The notes beneath the pieces are model-generated. The model worked only from the letters and a program-made list of their open reading frames with translations, made no database searches and was not told where the DNA came from. A DNA stretch of 5,994 nt from JBDTRY01 sp039931435 (GTDB taxonomy: Bacteria > Acidobacteriota > Thermoanaerobaculia > Gp7-AA8). This document shows, piece after piece, positions 1-5,477 of the stretch; position 1 is the stretch's first letter; each line of letters starts with the position of its first letter. The stretch spans positions 1-5,994 of the forward strand of contig JBDTRY010000233.1 of NCBI GenBank assembly GCA_039931435.1, read 5' to 3'. Position numbers and translations under genes: made by a program.

Positions 1-601
1 CTGCACCGCGTGCGAATCCGTTGCGTCCTCTGGCGCGGTGAGAAATCTCGATCAGATCATCCGCTGAATCAAAAAACAGCGTATGCAGCCCGAACTCCTT
101 TCCCACTCGCGAGGAGACAATGTGTGGCCTCCATTCTGACGCACTTCCTTCCTCGACTGCCGCGGCAATCTTCAATGCCGTACCGCTTGGAGAGTCCTTC
201 TTTCCGGCGTGGTGCCGCTCCTCGAGCCCACAGTCGTAGCCCTCCAACCGGCTCAGCAACTCCCCGGCTCGTCTCGCCAGAGAAAACATCACGTTTGCTC
301 CGGGCGAAAAATTCGAGGCGTAGACCACGGAGATCGACGCGGCCAGGCATTGCTCTCTGACGGCCTCCAGGGATTCGCTCCATCCGGTCGTTCCGATGAC
401 CAGATTCACTCTTTCCCTGCAGGCTGCATCGACAAGATCGGGAAGAGCGGCGGCGGTCGAGAAGTCGATGACGACGCCGGCACCGGCCAGCTCCGGAATG
501 CTGTCACTGGAAAGGCGAGCCACGACCTCGTGCCCGCGTTCAATGGCAATGGTCTCCACGGCCTTGCCCATGCGCCCATATCCGTGCAGTGCGATCTTCA
601 T
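1..601 (-). CDS. dapB: 4-hydroxy-tetrahydrodipicolinate reductase DapB, C-terminus cut by window edge
   Basis: DapB reduces 4-hydroxy-tetrahydrodipicolinate with NAD(P)H in the cytosolic diaminopimelate/lysine pathway. Reading down from the ATG at 601-599 gives 200 codons without a stop, so the 3' end lies outside the window. Visible motifs are the N-terminal dinucleotide-binding loop GYGRMG (residues 7-12), GTTGW (70-74), ASNFSPGAN (95-103) and the family signature EERHHAGKKDSPSGTA (127-142), with the proton-donor region His130/His131 and the catalytic Lys134. A C-terminal stretch (about 163-200) resembles the end of the substrate/tetramerisation domain. The signature lies roughly 29 residues earlier than in E. 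coli DapB, so this is a short form, as in some thermophiles. The start overlaps the lysC stop in ATGA, with GGAG (complement of 612-615) 10 bases upstream, which indicates translational coupling. The identification is firm; the total length is unknown. Confidence 0.95.
   Translation of the reverse strand, partial: MKIALHGYGRMGKAVETIAIERGHEVVARLSSDSIPELAGAGVVIDFSTAAALPDLVDAACRERVNLVIGTTGWSESLEAVREQCLAASISVVYASNFSPGANVMFSLARRAGELLSRLEGYDCGLEERHHAGKKDSPSGTALKIAAAVEEGSASEWRPHIVSSRVGKEFGLHTLFFDSADDLIEISHRARGRNGFARGA
598..601 (-). promoter_or_regulatory. ATGA start/stop overlap coupling lysC and dapB
   Basis: The bases 601-598 read ATGA on the minus strand. The dapB ATG and the lysC TGA stop share two bases. 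This arrangement is typical of translational coupling, and GGAG (complement of 612-615) lies in the end of lysC. Confidence 0.8.
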
Positions 602-1971
602 GAGGCGGCGGCTCCGACCGCTTCGAACAGGGCCTGATGCAGATTTCGCATCGCTGTCTCGGCCCGTTCCTGAGGAACGACGATACTGAAATTCAATGCG
701 GAGCTGCCTACCGAAAGCATGGTGATCGGAGTCTCCCCGAGGGCTGCAAAAATTTTCTGGCCGGTTCCGGGATCGCTGAGGACTCCACGCCCCACGAGGG
801 CGATGATGGCCTGTCCCCTGCGAACCTCGACGTTGGCGAAGGGACTGAGGTCCTCCTGAAGCTGATCGAGGTTCTCGCCCGAGTCCACAGTGAGCGACAC
901 CGACACCTCGGAGGTGGTGATCAGATCGACCGGGATCTGCAAGCGGTCGAAGACGCTGAAGATACGGGCCAGGTATCCGTGCGCACCGAGCATCTTGTTC
1001 GACGTGATATGCACCGACGTGATGTCCTTCTTCAGAGCCATGGCACGGGGTCCGGTGCCGCGCACACCCGCGGCTGTGATCACCGTTCCCCGGCTCTCCA
1101 GGTTGTGCGTGTTCAACACACGGATGGGAATTCCCGCTTCCACTGCCGGAGCGATCGTCTTCGGGTGCAGAACCTTCGCGCCAAAATATGCCAGCTCCGC
1201 GGCCTCCTCGTAGGAGATCCGTTCGATGACTCGCGCGTTCCCGATGACGCGGGGGTCACTGGTCATCATCCCGTCGACGTCGGTCCAGATCTCGATCTCC
1301 TCGGCGCCGAGCGCCGCACCGACAATCGAAGCGCTGTAGTCCGAACCGCCCCGTCCCAGGGTGGTCGTGGCTCCGCTGCGCGCCCTGCCGATGAAGCCTC
1401 CCATCACGGGGATGTGACCCCGTTCGAGCTCCGGAATGAGAATGGCCGCCGCCGCGATCCGTGTCTCGTCCATGACCGGCATCGCGCCGCCGAAGGTTTC
1501 GTCGGTGACGACGACCTGCTCGGAGTCGATGTGCACGCCGGGCAGGGTGCGCATGCGCATGGAGTAGGCGAAGAGAACCGAGGAAAGTTTCTCGCCGATG
1601 GCCACAATCTTGTCGTTCGCTCGCGGGCTGACCTCTCCCACCAGGGCGATGCCTTTGAGAATGTCCCGGATCTGATCGATGTGTTTCTGCAGTTGGGCCA
1701 GAAACGATTGGAGATAGTCGGATTTCTGCTGAACGAGCTGCAGGGCCACATCCTCATGTCGCTGGCGGATGGATTCAAGAATGGCTCCGGCAGGGTCGAA
1801 CTCTCCCGCAGAGGCCAGTCGGGCGGCATCAACGAGAGCGTTCGTCACGCCGGCCAGGGCCGAGACGACCACCACGGGTTTTCGTGCGGTGGCCTCGCCG
1901 ACGATCTGGATGGCGCGCTGCACGCGATCCGAATCACCCACGGACGTGCCGCCAAATTTGATGACGATCAT
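598..1971 (-). CDS. lysC: Aspartate kinase, monofunctional, LysC/AK III-like with C-terminal ACT domains
   Basis: Aspartate kinase phosphorylates L-aspartate, the first step to lysine, threonine and methionine. The 457-residue protein begins with the family N-terminus, KFGGTS at residues 5-10. It carries GRGGSD (206-211), TDVDG (230-234, nucleotide/substrate site) and FGAKVLHP (263-270). The amino-acid kinase domain is followed by two ACT repeats (about 317-380 and 387-450). The segment ITTSEVSVSL (351-360) matches the lysine-binding ACT region of E. coli AK III, so feedback inhibition by lysine is likely; this is inference. There is no homoserine dehydrogenase domain. The frame stays open to 2316, but that region overlaps asd and lacks homology, so the ATG at 1971 is chosen. 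GGAG (complement of 1977-1980) sits 5 bases upstream. The gene lies 10 bases after asd and overlaps dapB by 4 bases. Confidence 0.96.
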   Translation of the reverse strand: MIVIKFGGTSVGDSDRVQRAIQIVGEATARKPVVVVSALAGVTNALVDAARLASAGEFDPAGAILESIRQRHEDVALQLVQQKSDYLQSFLAQLQKHIDQIRDILKGIALVGEVSPRANDKIVAIGEKLSSVLFAYSMRMRTLPGVHIDSEQVVVTDETFGGAMPVMDETRIAAAAILIPELERGHIPVMGGFIGRARSGATTTLGRGGSDYSASIVGAALGAEEIEIWTDVDGMMTSDPRVIGNARVIERISYEEAAELAYFGAKVLHPKTIAPAVEAGIPIRVLNTHNLESRGTVITAAGVRGTGPRAMALKKDITSVHITSNKMLGAHGYLARIFSVFDRLQIPVDLITTSEVSVSLTVDSGENLDQLQEDLSPFANVEVRRGQAIIALVGRGVLSDPGTGQKIFAALGETPITMLSVGSSALNFSIVVPQERAETAMRNLHQALFEAVGAAAS

Positions 1972-1976
1972 CGGCG

Positions 1977-1980
1977 CTCC
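1977..1980 (-). promoter_or_regulatory. Ribosome binding site of lysC, next to the asd stop
   Basis: On the minus strand, the asd stop TGA (1984-1982) is followed after one base by GGAG (1980-1977), then five bases, then the lysC ATG at 1971. The site supports this lysC start and suggests that ribosomes ending asd reinitiate on lysC. Confidence 0.7.
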
Positions 1981-1981
1981 A

Positions 1982-3106
1982 TCACGGCAGAAGATCCATA
2001 GCCTGCAGCAGCTCCGCGTTGAGCAGGGCTGCTCCGGCCGCGCCTCGGACCGTGTTGTGGACCAGAGCGACCATGCGCACGTCGAGAATGGGACAGGGAC
2101 GAATCCGTCCCACCGAAACAGCCATCCCGTTCTCGCGTTCGCGATCCAGCCTGGGCTGTGGACGGTCCTTTTCCTCGAGCACATGCACAGGCTGCTGGGG
2201 CGCGGAGGGAAGACCGAGGCGCTGCGGCTCGCCGCGGAAGGAAGTGATCGCCGACCGGACCTCCTCGATGAGATTCTTGCCAGCGGACCCGAGCTGGGCC
2301 TTGCTCCGTTCACCAACCGAGAGCGAGATGGTCATCAGATGTCCGTCGATTACGGCCACGCGGTTCGTCTGTGCGGAGATTCGAAAGTCCGCGTCCACGA
2401 AACGCTCTCCGGTCCAGCGGCCCAGGATGCGCAGCGGTTCGGTCTGGATTTTTTCCTCTTCGTCTCCGATGAAGGGAACGACGTTGTCCAGGATGGCGTA
2501 TGAGGACACACCCGAATAGCCCGCTCCGGAAATGGCCTGCATGGTCGTTACATGCAGGGCCGAGATCCCGAGGAGTCTGTCGATGGGAGCGATGGCCATG
2601 GTCAGTCCGATGGTCGAACAGTTTGGATTGGTGACGATGAATCCCCGGCCGCGTCGCCGTCGCTTCTGGGACTCGATCGCCCCGAGGTGATCGGAGTTGA
2701 TCTCCGGGATGAGCAGGGGGACGTCGGGGTCCATGCGATGATTCTTCGAGTTGGAGACGACGACCGCGCCCCGATTGGCATACTCGTCTTCCGCCACGCC
2801 GGCCACGGAAGAATCGAGCGCCGAAAAAATGAGCGTGGACTGCAGTTCATTGCCGAGTGGTTTGATCTCCAGGCCGGCGGCAGCGGAGTCTAGAGGCGTA
2901 TCGAGGCGCCAGCTTGCCGCTTCTCCGTAGGACTTTCCCGCGCTGCGATCGGAAGCGACGACTTCGTGCAGGCGAAACCAGGGATGATTCTCGAGCAGTT
3001 GAACGAAGCGCTGGCCGACGGAACCGGTGGCACCAAGCACGGCCACGGGGATTCTTTCCCGCGCGGAACTGGCACGGTGTGGGGCCTCGGTCTGCACGCC
3101 GGTCAT
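1982..3106 (-). CDS. asd: Aspartate-semialdehyde dehydrogenase, fungal/archaeal type
   Basis: This enzyme reduces L-4-aspartyl phosphate to aspartate 4-semialdehyde with NADPH, the branch point to lysine, threonine and methionine. The 374-residue protein has the Rossmann motif GATGSVGQRF (about 25-34) followed by ENHPWF, the catalytic cysteine in TNPNCSTIG (Cys163), the segment ISGAGYSGVSS (192-202), the catalytic histidine in VIDGHL (about His256) and the C-terminal NTVRGAAGAALLNAELL. The spacing and wording match the yeast Hom2/archaeal subclass rather than the E. coli Asd subclass. The start is ATG at 3106; a GTG directly before it (3109) would add one residue and cannot be excluded. A weak GCAGG lies about 11 bases upstream of the ATG. 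It is the first gene of the asd-lysC-dapB operon. Its 5' region is shared with the divergent ABC ATPase gene and holds repeat copy A. Confidence 0.95.
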   Translation of the reverse strand: MTGVQTEAPHRASSARERIPVAVLGATGSVGQRFVQLLENHPWFRLHEVVASDRSAGKSYGEAASWRLDTPLDSAAAGLEIKPLGNELQSTLIFSALDSSVAGVAEDEYANRGAVVVSNSKNHRMDPDVPLLIPEINSDHLGAIESQKRRRRGRGFIVTNPNCSTIGLTMAIAPIDRLLGISALHVTTMQAISGAGYSGVSSYAILDNVVPFIGDEEEKIQTEPLRILGRWTGERFVDADFRISAQTNRVAVIDGHLMTISLSVGERSKAQLGSAGKNLIEEVRSAITSFRGEPQRLGLPSAPQQPVHVLEEKDRPQPRLDRERENGMAVSVGRIRPCPILDVRMVALVHNTVRGAAGAALLNAELLQAMDLLP

Positions 3107-3191
3107 CACAGATCAGCCTGCAAGAAACGTGAACACCCGGCGTGCCAGCGACGCCGGAGGGAGGAAACGAATTGCGTATACGTTCGGCGCT

Positions 3192-3285
3192 CACTTTTGC
3201 AGAGCTCTTGATGCACGCCGGAGGTCCTGATGCACGCCCACTTTTGCAGAGGTCCCGATGCACGCCGGAGGCGTGCCGGAGATTA
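3192..3285 (+). repeat. 47-base imperfect tandem duplication leading into repeat copy A
   Basis: CACTTTTGCAGAG occurs at 3192-3204 and again at 3239-3251, a period of 47 bases. Each occurrence is followed by a GATGCACGCCGGAGG stretch. The first 33 bases of the two units differ at only three positions. The second unit runs directly into hairpin 1 of copy A, while the first carries only the left half of that hairpin. A further GATGCACGCC lies at 3229-3238. The repeat sits upstream of both divergent genes. It is most simply a duplication of the flank plus the hairpin edge of the repeat, but it also places two copies of one 13-mer in the asd upstream region. Confidence 0.75.
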
Positions 3286-3366
3286 GCCGGTGGTAAGCGC
3301 CGCAGGCGCGCCACCACCGGACCACGAGGTCCGGACAACCAGTTGCACCCCGGAGGGGTGCCGAAG
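3260..3366 (+). repeat. Multi-hairpin REP-like repeat, copy A (complete)
   Basis: Four hairpins follow each other. Hairpin 1 is GCACGCC/GGCGTGC with loop GGA (3260-3276). Hairpin 2 is CCGGTGGT/ACCACCGG enclosing GCGCC/GGCGC with triloop GCA (3287-3320) and an internal loop AA versus GCC. Hairpin 3 is CCGGACC/GGTCCGG with loop ACGA (3317-3334), sharing CCGG with hairpin 2. Hairpin 4 is GCACCCC/GGGGTGC with loop GGA (3345-3361). The same order recurs in copy B, and mostly in C and D. The copy lies in the divergent region between asd and the ABC ATPase gene. No T-run follows any hairpin, so these are not classical intrinsic terminators. Confidence 0.92.
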
Positions 3367-3447
3367 AATCGCGGGCGACATACAGGAGCCGTGACTCAAC
3401 AGATTCGCCGCCAGGGCGCCCAGCGGCTCCGAACTGAATTCCGGAGG

Positions 3448-3453
3448 TACAAT
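3448..3453 (+). promoter_or_regulatory. Possible -10 box TACAAT for the ABC ATPase gene
   Basis: TACAAT matches the sigma-70 -10 consensus at five of six bases and stands 27 bases before the start codon. That would leave a short leader containing the ribosome binding site. No good -35 box is visible at the usual 17-base distance (GGCTCC at 3425-3430). The call is therefore weak. Confidence 0.25.
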
Positions 3454-3470
3454 CGCCTCGTTCAACCACA

Positions 3471-3476
3471 GGGGAG
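3471..3476 (+). promoter_or_regulatory. Ribosome binding site deciding the ABC ATPase start
   Basis: GGGGAG ends four bases before the ATG at 3481. It supports that start over the upstream in-frame alternatives, which would translate the palindromic repeat. Confidence 0.65.
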
Positions 3477-3480
3477 ATCG

Positions 3481-4569
3481 ATGGCTGAAGTGACTCTGGA
3501 CGGAGTGGCGAAACGTTACGGTGACGTGGCAGTCATCGAGAACATGAACCTGGACATCCACGACCACGAACTGATGGTGCTCGTCGGACCGTCGGGCTGT
3601 GGAAAATCAACCGCGCTGCGCATGATCGCCGGCCTGGAAGAGATCTCGGACGGGACGATCTCCATCGGCGGAAACGTCGTCAACGATCTTCCCCCGAAAG
3701 AGCGCGACATCGCCATGGTCTTCCAGAGTTACGCTCTCTATCCGCACATGACCGTTCGCGAGAATCTGGAGTTCGGGCTGCGCATGCGCAAGACCCCGGC
3801 GGCGGACCGCGACGCGCGCGTGAACGAGGCCGCAGAAATCCTGGGGATTACCCACCTCCTGGAGCGCAAGCCCAAGGACCTCTCCGGAGGTCAGCGGCAG
3901 CGTGTGGCCGTGGGCCGGGCTATCGTCCGGCAGCCGGCTGTGTTTCTGTTCGATGAACCGCTTTCCAACCTCGACGCCAAGCTCCGCGTGCAGATGCGCG
4001 CGGAGATCACGCGCATCCAGCAGAGGCTGCAGACCACATCCGTCTACGTCACGCACGATCAGATCGAAGCGATGACCATGGGCAGCCGCATCGCCGTGAT
4101 GAACGGGGGAAAGATCCAGCAATTGGGAACGCCGCTGGAGGTGTACGACAAGCCGCAGAACCTGTTCGTGGCCCAGTTCATCGGAACGCCTCCCATGAAT
4201 TTCGTGCAGGCGACCATTGCCGAAAACGGCGCGATGCTGAAGGGATCGGCTTTCGACCTGCCCGTGCCGCAAAAGCTCCGGGCGTCGACATCGCCGCATG
4301 ATGGGAAAGCGGTCGTGGTCGGCATCCGGCCCGAAAACATTCACGAGCCCGGTGTTGCTTCGCGGGGCGGGACCGCGCCGGTTTCAGCGACGGTGGAACT
4401 GGTCGAGCAACTGGGAAACGAAGTAATCGCTCACACGCGCGCCGGCGAATATCTCCTCGTCGCTGCCTTCGAGCCGCACACCGTTCCGAAGAGTGGCGAT
4501 GCCGTCGAACTGCAGATCGAAACGGAGTTCCTGCACCTCTTCGACGCCGAGACGGAGAAGCGGCTGTAG
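3481..4569 (+). CDS. ABC transporter ATP-binding protein, MalK/UgpC (CUT1 sugar importer) type
   Basis: This 362-residue ATPase powers an importer of the MalK/UgpC/MsmK family, usually for oligosaccharides, glycerol phosphate or related solutes. It would sit on the cytoplasmic face of a permease dimer. Motifs in order are Walker A GPSGCGKST (36-44), Q-loop Gln82 in VFQSYALYPHMTV, signature LSGGQRQRVAVGRA (134-147), Walker B VFLFDEP (154-160), D-loop SNLDA (162-166) and switch His192 in VTHDQ. After about residue 235 comes a TOBE-type regulatory domain with GTPPMNF and the family hallmark GIRPENI. The length is normal for the family. The frame is open back to 3142, but homology begins at 3481 with GGGGAG before it. 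No permease or binding-protein gene is adjacent, so the substrate cannot be assigned. In several bacteria one such ATPase serves multiple permeases. Confidence 0.95.
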   Translation: MAEVTLDGVAKRYGDVAVIENMNLDIHDHELMVLVGPSGCGKSTALRMIAGLEEISDGTISIGGNVVNDLPPKERDIAMVFQSYALYPHMTVRENLEFGLRMRKTPAADRDARVNEAAEILGITHLLERKPKDLSGGQRQRVAVGRAIVRQPAVFLFDEPLSNLDAKLRVQMRAEITRIQQRLQTTSVYVTHDQIEAMTMGSRIAVMNGGKIQQLGTPLEVYDKPQNLFVAQFIGTPPMNFVQATIAENGAMLKGSAFDLPVPQKLRASTSPHDGKAVVVGIRPENIHEPGVASRGGTAPVSATVELVEQLGNEVIAHTRAGEYLLVAAFEPHTVPKSGDAVELQIETEFLHLFDAETEKRL

Positions 4570-4670
4570 AGAGTCTTCACTGCGTTCGCTGACCTGGCGA
4601 TAAACTCATCCTGCGCAGCCACGTTGTCATCCCGAACGAGCGCGGCGAGGACTGGTCCTCGGCTGGTTCA
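4570..4670. other. Intergenic stretch after the ABC ATPase with a possible dispersed repeat remnant and a short hairpin
   Basis: No gene is seen. TGTCATCCCGAACGAGCG starting at 4625 resembles the TGTCATCCcGAgCGaaGCG type of intergenic repeat familiar from many bacterial genomes, recalled from general knowledge and not checked. A 6-base-pair hairpin, CGAGGA/TCCTCG with loop CTGG (4646-4661), follows. It lacks a T-run, so a terminator role is uncertain. Confidence 0.35.
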
Positions 4671-4801
4671 ACGCGAGGAGCGTGCCGAATTGCACGCCGG
4701 AGGCGTGCCGGAACTTAGCCGGTGGTAAGCGCCGAAAGGCGCGCCACCACCGGACCGCGATGGTCCGGACAACCAGCACGCACCCCGGAGGGGTGCCGGA
4801 G
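4671..4801 (+). repeat. Multi-hairpin REP-like repeat, copy B (complete), upstream of the transposase
   Basis: All four hairpins are present. Hairpin 1 is at 4692-4708. Hairpin 2 is at 4719-4753, with loop GAAA closing GCGCC/GGCGC. Hairpin 3 is at 4750-4768, with loop GCGAT. Hairpin 4 is at 4780-4796, GCACCCC/GGGGTGC with loop GGA. A left extension at 4671-4691 is shared with copy D and contains GCGTGC, which could pair with the GCACGC of hairpin 1 as an alternative fold. The repeat ends in GGAG (4798-4801), eight bases before the transposase ATG. Over 4671-4776 it matches copy D with four differences in 106 bases. Confidence 0.93.
4798..4801 (+). promoter_or_regulatory. Transposase ribosome binding site formed by the end of repeat copy B
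   Basis: GGAG directly after hairpin 4 lies eight bases before the ATG at 4810, an ideal spacing. The same CGGAG also follows hairpin 1 in copy A, so the site belongs to the repeat and not to unique leader sequence. Hairpin 4 ends two bases before it. Confidence 0.7.
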
Positions 4802-4809
4802 ACTCAACG

Positions 4810-5256
4810 ATGCCCTCGACGCATCGCAGCCTTCATTACCATGTCGTCTTCAGCACAAAGGACCGTTATCCCTGGATCGAACGCCGGTTTCGTGACGATC
4901 TCCATCGATACCTCGGCGGCTGCATAAAGACCCTCGAAGGCATTCCCGAACAGGTTGGTGGCACGGCCGATCACGTTCATCTGCTTCTCGGACTGCGCGC
5001 CACGCATTGCCTGGCCGATGTGCTGCGGGAAATAAAGAAAGTTTCATCACGGTGGGTCCATGAGCAGATCCAGATATCAAAATTCGCCTGGCAGGAAGGG
5101 TACGGCGCGTTCACGGTCAGTGCGAGCGACATCGAGTCTGTCCGTGAGTACATCCAGACCCAGGAGGAGCATCACAGGAAGCGGACGTTTCAGGATGAGT
5201 ACCGGGATTTTCTGGTCACGAACGGGGTCGAATACGATGAACGATATCTCTGGTGA
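4810..5256 (+). CDS. IS200-like / REP-associated tyrosine (Y1 HUH) transposase
   Basis: This 148-residue protein belongs to the Y1 transposase family (TnpA of IS200/IS605 and its RAYT relatives). These enzymes cut and join single-stranded DNA at hairpin-flanked sites through a 5'-phosphotyrosine. The HUH metal site is DHVHLLLGL with His55 and His57. The nucleophile is most likely Tyr114 in VREYIQTQEEHH, on the C-terminal helix. The N-terminal beta strand HYHVVFSTKDRYPW (9-22), the segment FAWQEGYGAFTVS (92-104) and the C-terminal FQDEYRDFL...YDERYLW are usual for this group. The length is typical and no frameshift is seen, so it could be active. It is flanked by inverted copies of the hairpin repeat, which favours a RAYT-type role over a plain IS200. 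Distinguishing the two needs a phylogeny. Confidence 0.93.
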   Translation: MPSTHRSLHYHVVFSTKDRYPWIERRFRDDLHRYLGGCIKTLEGIPEQVGGTADHVHLLLGLRATHCLADVLREIKKVSSRWVHEQIQISKFAWQEGYGAFTVSASDIESVREYIQTQEEHHRKRTFQDEYRDFLVTNGVEYDERYLW

Positions 5257-5265
5257 TGGGCTGCC

Positions 5266-5373
5266 GGTCCGCGACCCCTGCCGGGGTCGGACCCTGGGCA
5301 ATCGTCCGTGACCCGGTGGTGGCGCGCCTGCGGCGCTTACCACCGGCTAATGTCTGGTACGCCTCCGGCGTGC
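5266..5373 (-). repeat. Multi-hairpin REP-like repeat, copy C (inverted, diverged), downstream of the transposase
   Basis: Read on the minus strand, hairpin 1 (5373-5357) has lost its outer pair match (GGCGTAC instead of GGCGTGC). Hairpin 2 (5346-5313) is intact with triloop GCA, as in copy A. Hairpin 3 is largely lost. At the hairpin 4 position stands a different but strong hairpin, CGACCCC/GGGGTCG with loop TGCC (5272-5289), extended by GGTC/GACC across a two-base bulge to 5266-5293. It begins ten bases after the transposase stop. With the ATTAG linker and GCA triloop, copy C groups with copy A rather than with B and D. Confidence 0.85.
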
Positions 5374-5397
5374 ACTCGCACGTTTGTTCGTTGACCT

Positions 5398-5469
5398 AAT
5401 GATCGCGACAGCCGCAAGAACGATGAACGCGAAAGCCGCAAGAACAATGATCGCCACATCCGCACAAAC
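5398..5469 (+). repeat. 24-base minisatellite, three imperfect units
   Basis: Three consecutive 24-base units (5398-5421, 5422-5445, 5446-5469) share the pattern ATGAnCGCnAnAnCCGCAnnAAC. Units 1 and 2 differ at four positions, and the third is more diverged. A fourth partial start (ACTGATGCACGC from 5470) merges into the flank of copy D. The frame through it would encode an eight-residue repeat, but there is no sign of a real gene. Confidence 0.75.
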
Positions 5470-5477
5470 ACTGATGC

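Larger units (their letters stand above)
3110..3480. other. Divergent intergenic region between asd and the ABC ATPase gene
   Basis: This 371-base stretch has no credible gene. It must hold the promoters of the leftward asd operon and probably of the rightward ABC ATPase gene. From left to right it contains an unremarkable stretch with a GTATAC palindrome (3177-3182), the 47-base tandem duplication, repeat copy A, then about 110 bases of non-repetitive sequence before the ATPase start. The open frame that crosses it (from 3142) is an accident of GC-rich sequence. Confidence 0.7.
4692..5374 (+). mobile_element. IS200/RAYT-like unit: Y1 transposase bracketed by inverted repeat copies B and C
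   Basis: The unit consists of repeat B in forward orientation, the transposase gene, and repeat C in reverse orientation, about 680 bases in all. This matches the layout in which a REP-associated tyrosine transposase lies between oppositely oriented palindromic repeats. No target-site duplication is seen, as expected for single-strand HUH transposition. The outer limits are set by the outer edges of hairpin 1 in each copy and are approximate. No tnpB or IS607-type partner gene is present. Whether the unit still moves is unknown. Confidence 0.7.

Noticed and set aside
637..2001. Long plus-strand open frame of 454 codons opposite lysC
   Set aside because: It is antisense to a clearly recognised gene and its translation has no recognisable domain. 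It is a GC-rich mirror frame.
1972..2316. Extended start of aspartate kinase at 2316
   Set aside because: The extension overlaps the asd coding region and has no kinase similarity. The family N-terminus KFGGTS begins four residues after the ATG at 1971.
3110..3260. Lysine riboswitch or attenuator upstream of asd
   Set aside because: No lysine-riboswitch-like core or leader peptide with lysine codons was recognised on the minus strand. The region is short and occupied by repeats.
3345..3361. Repeat hairpins as intrinsic terminators
   Set aside because: The stems are strong but none is followed by a run of T on either strand. Copy A also lies at the 5' side of both neighbouring genes.
3142..3480. 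In-frame N-terminal extension of the ABC ATPase through the repeat
   Set aside because: The frame is open only because of GC-rich sequence. It would translate repeat copy A, homology starts exactly at 3481, and a ribosome binding site precedes that ATG.
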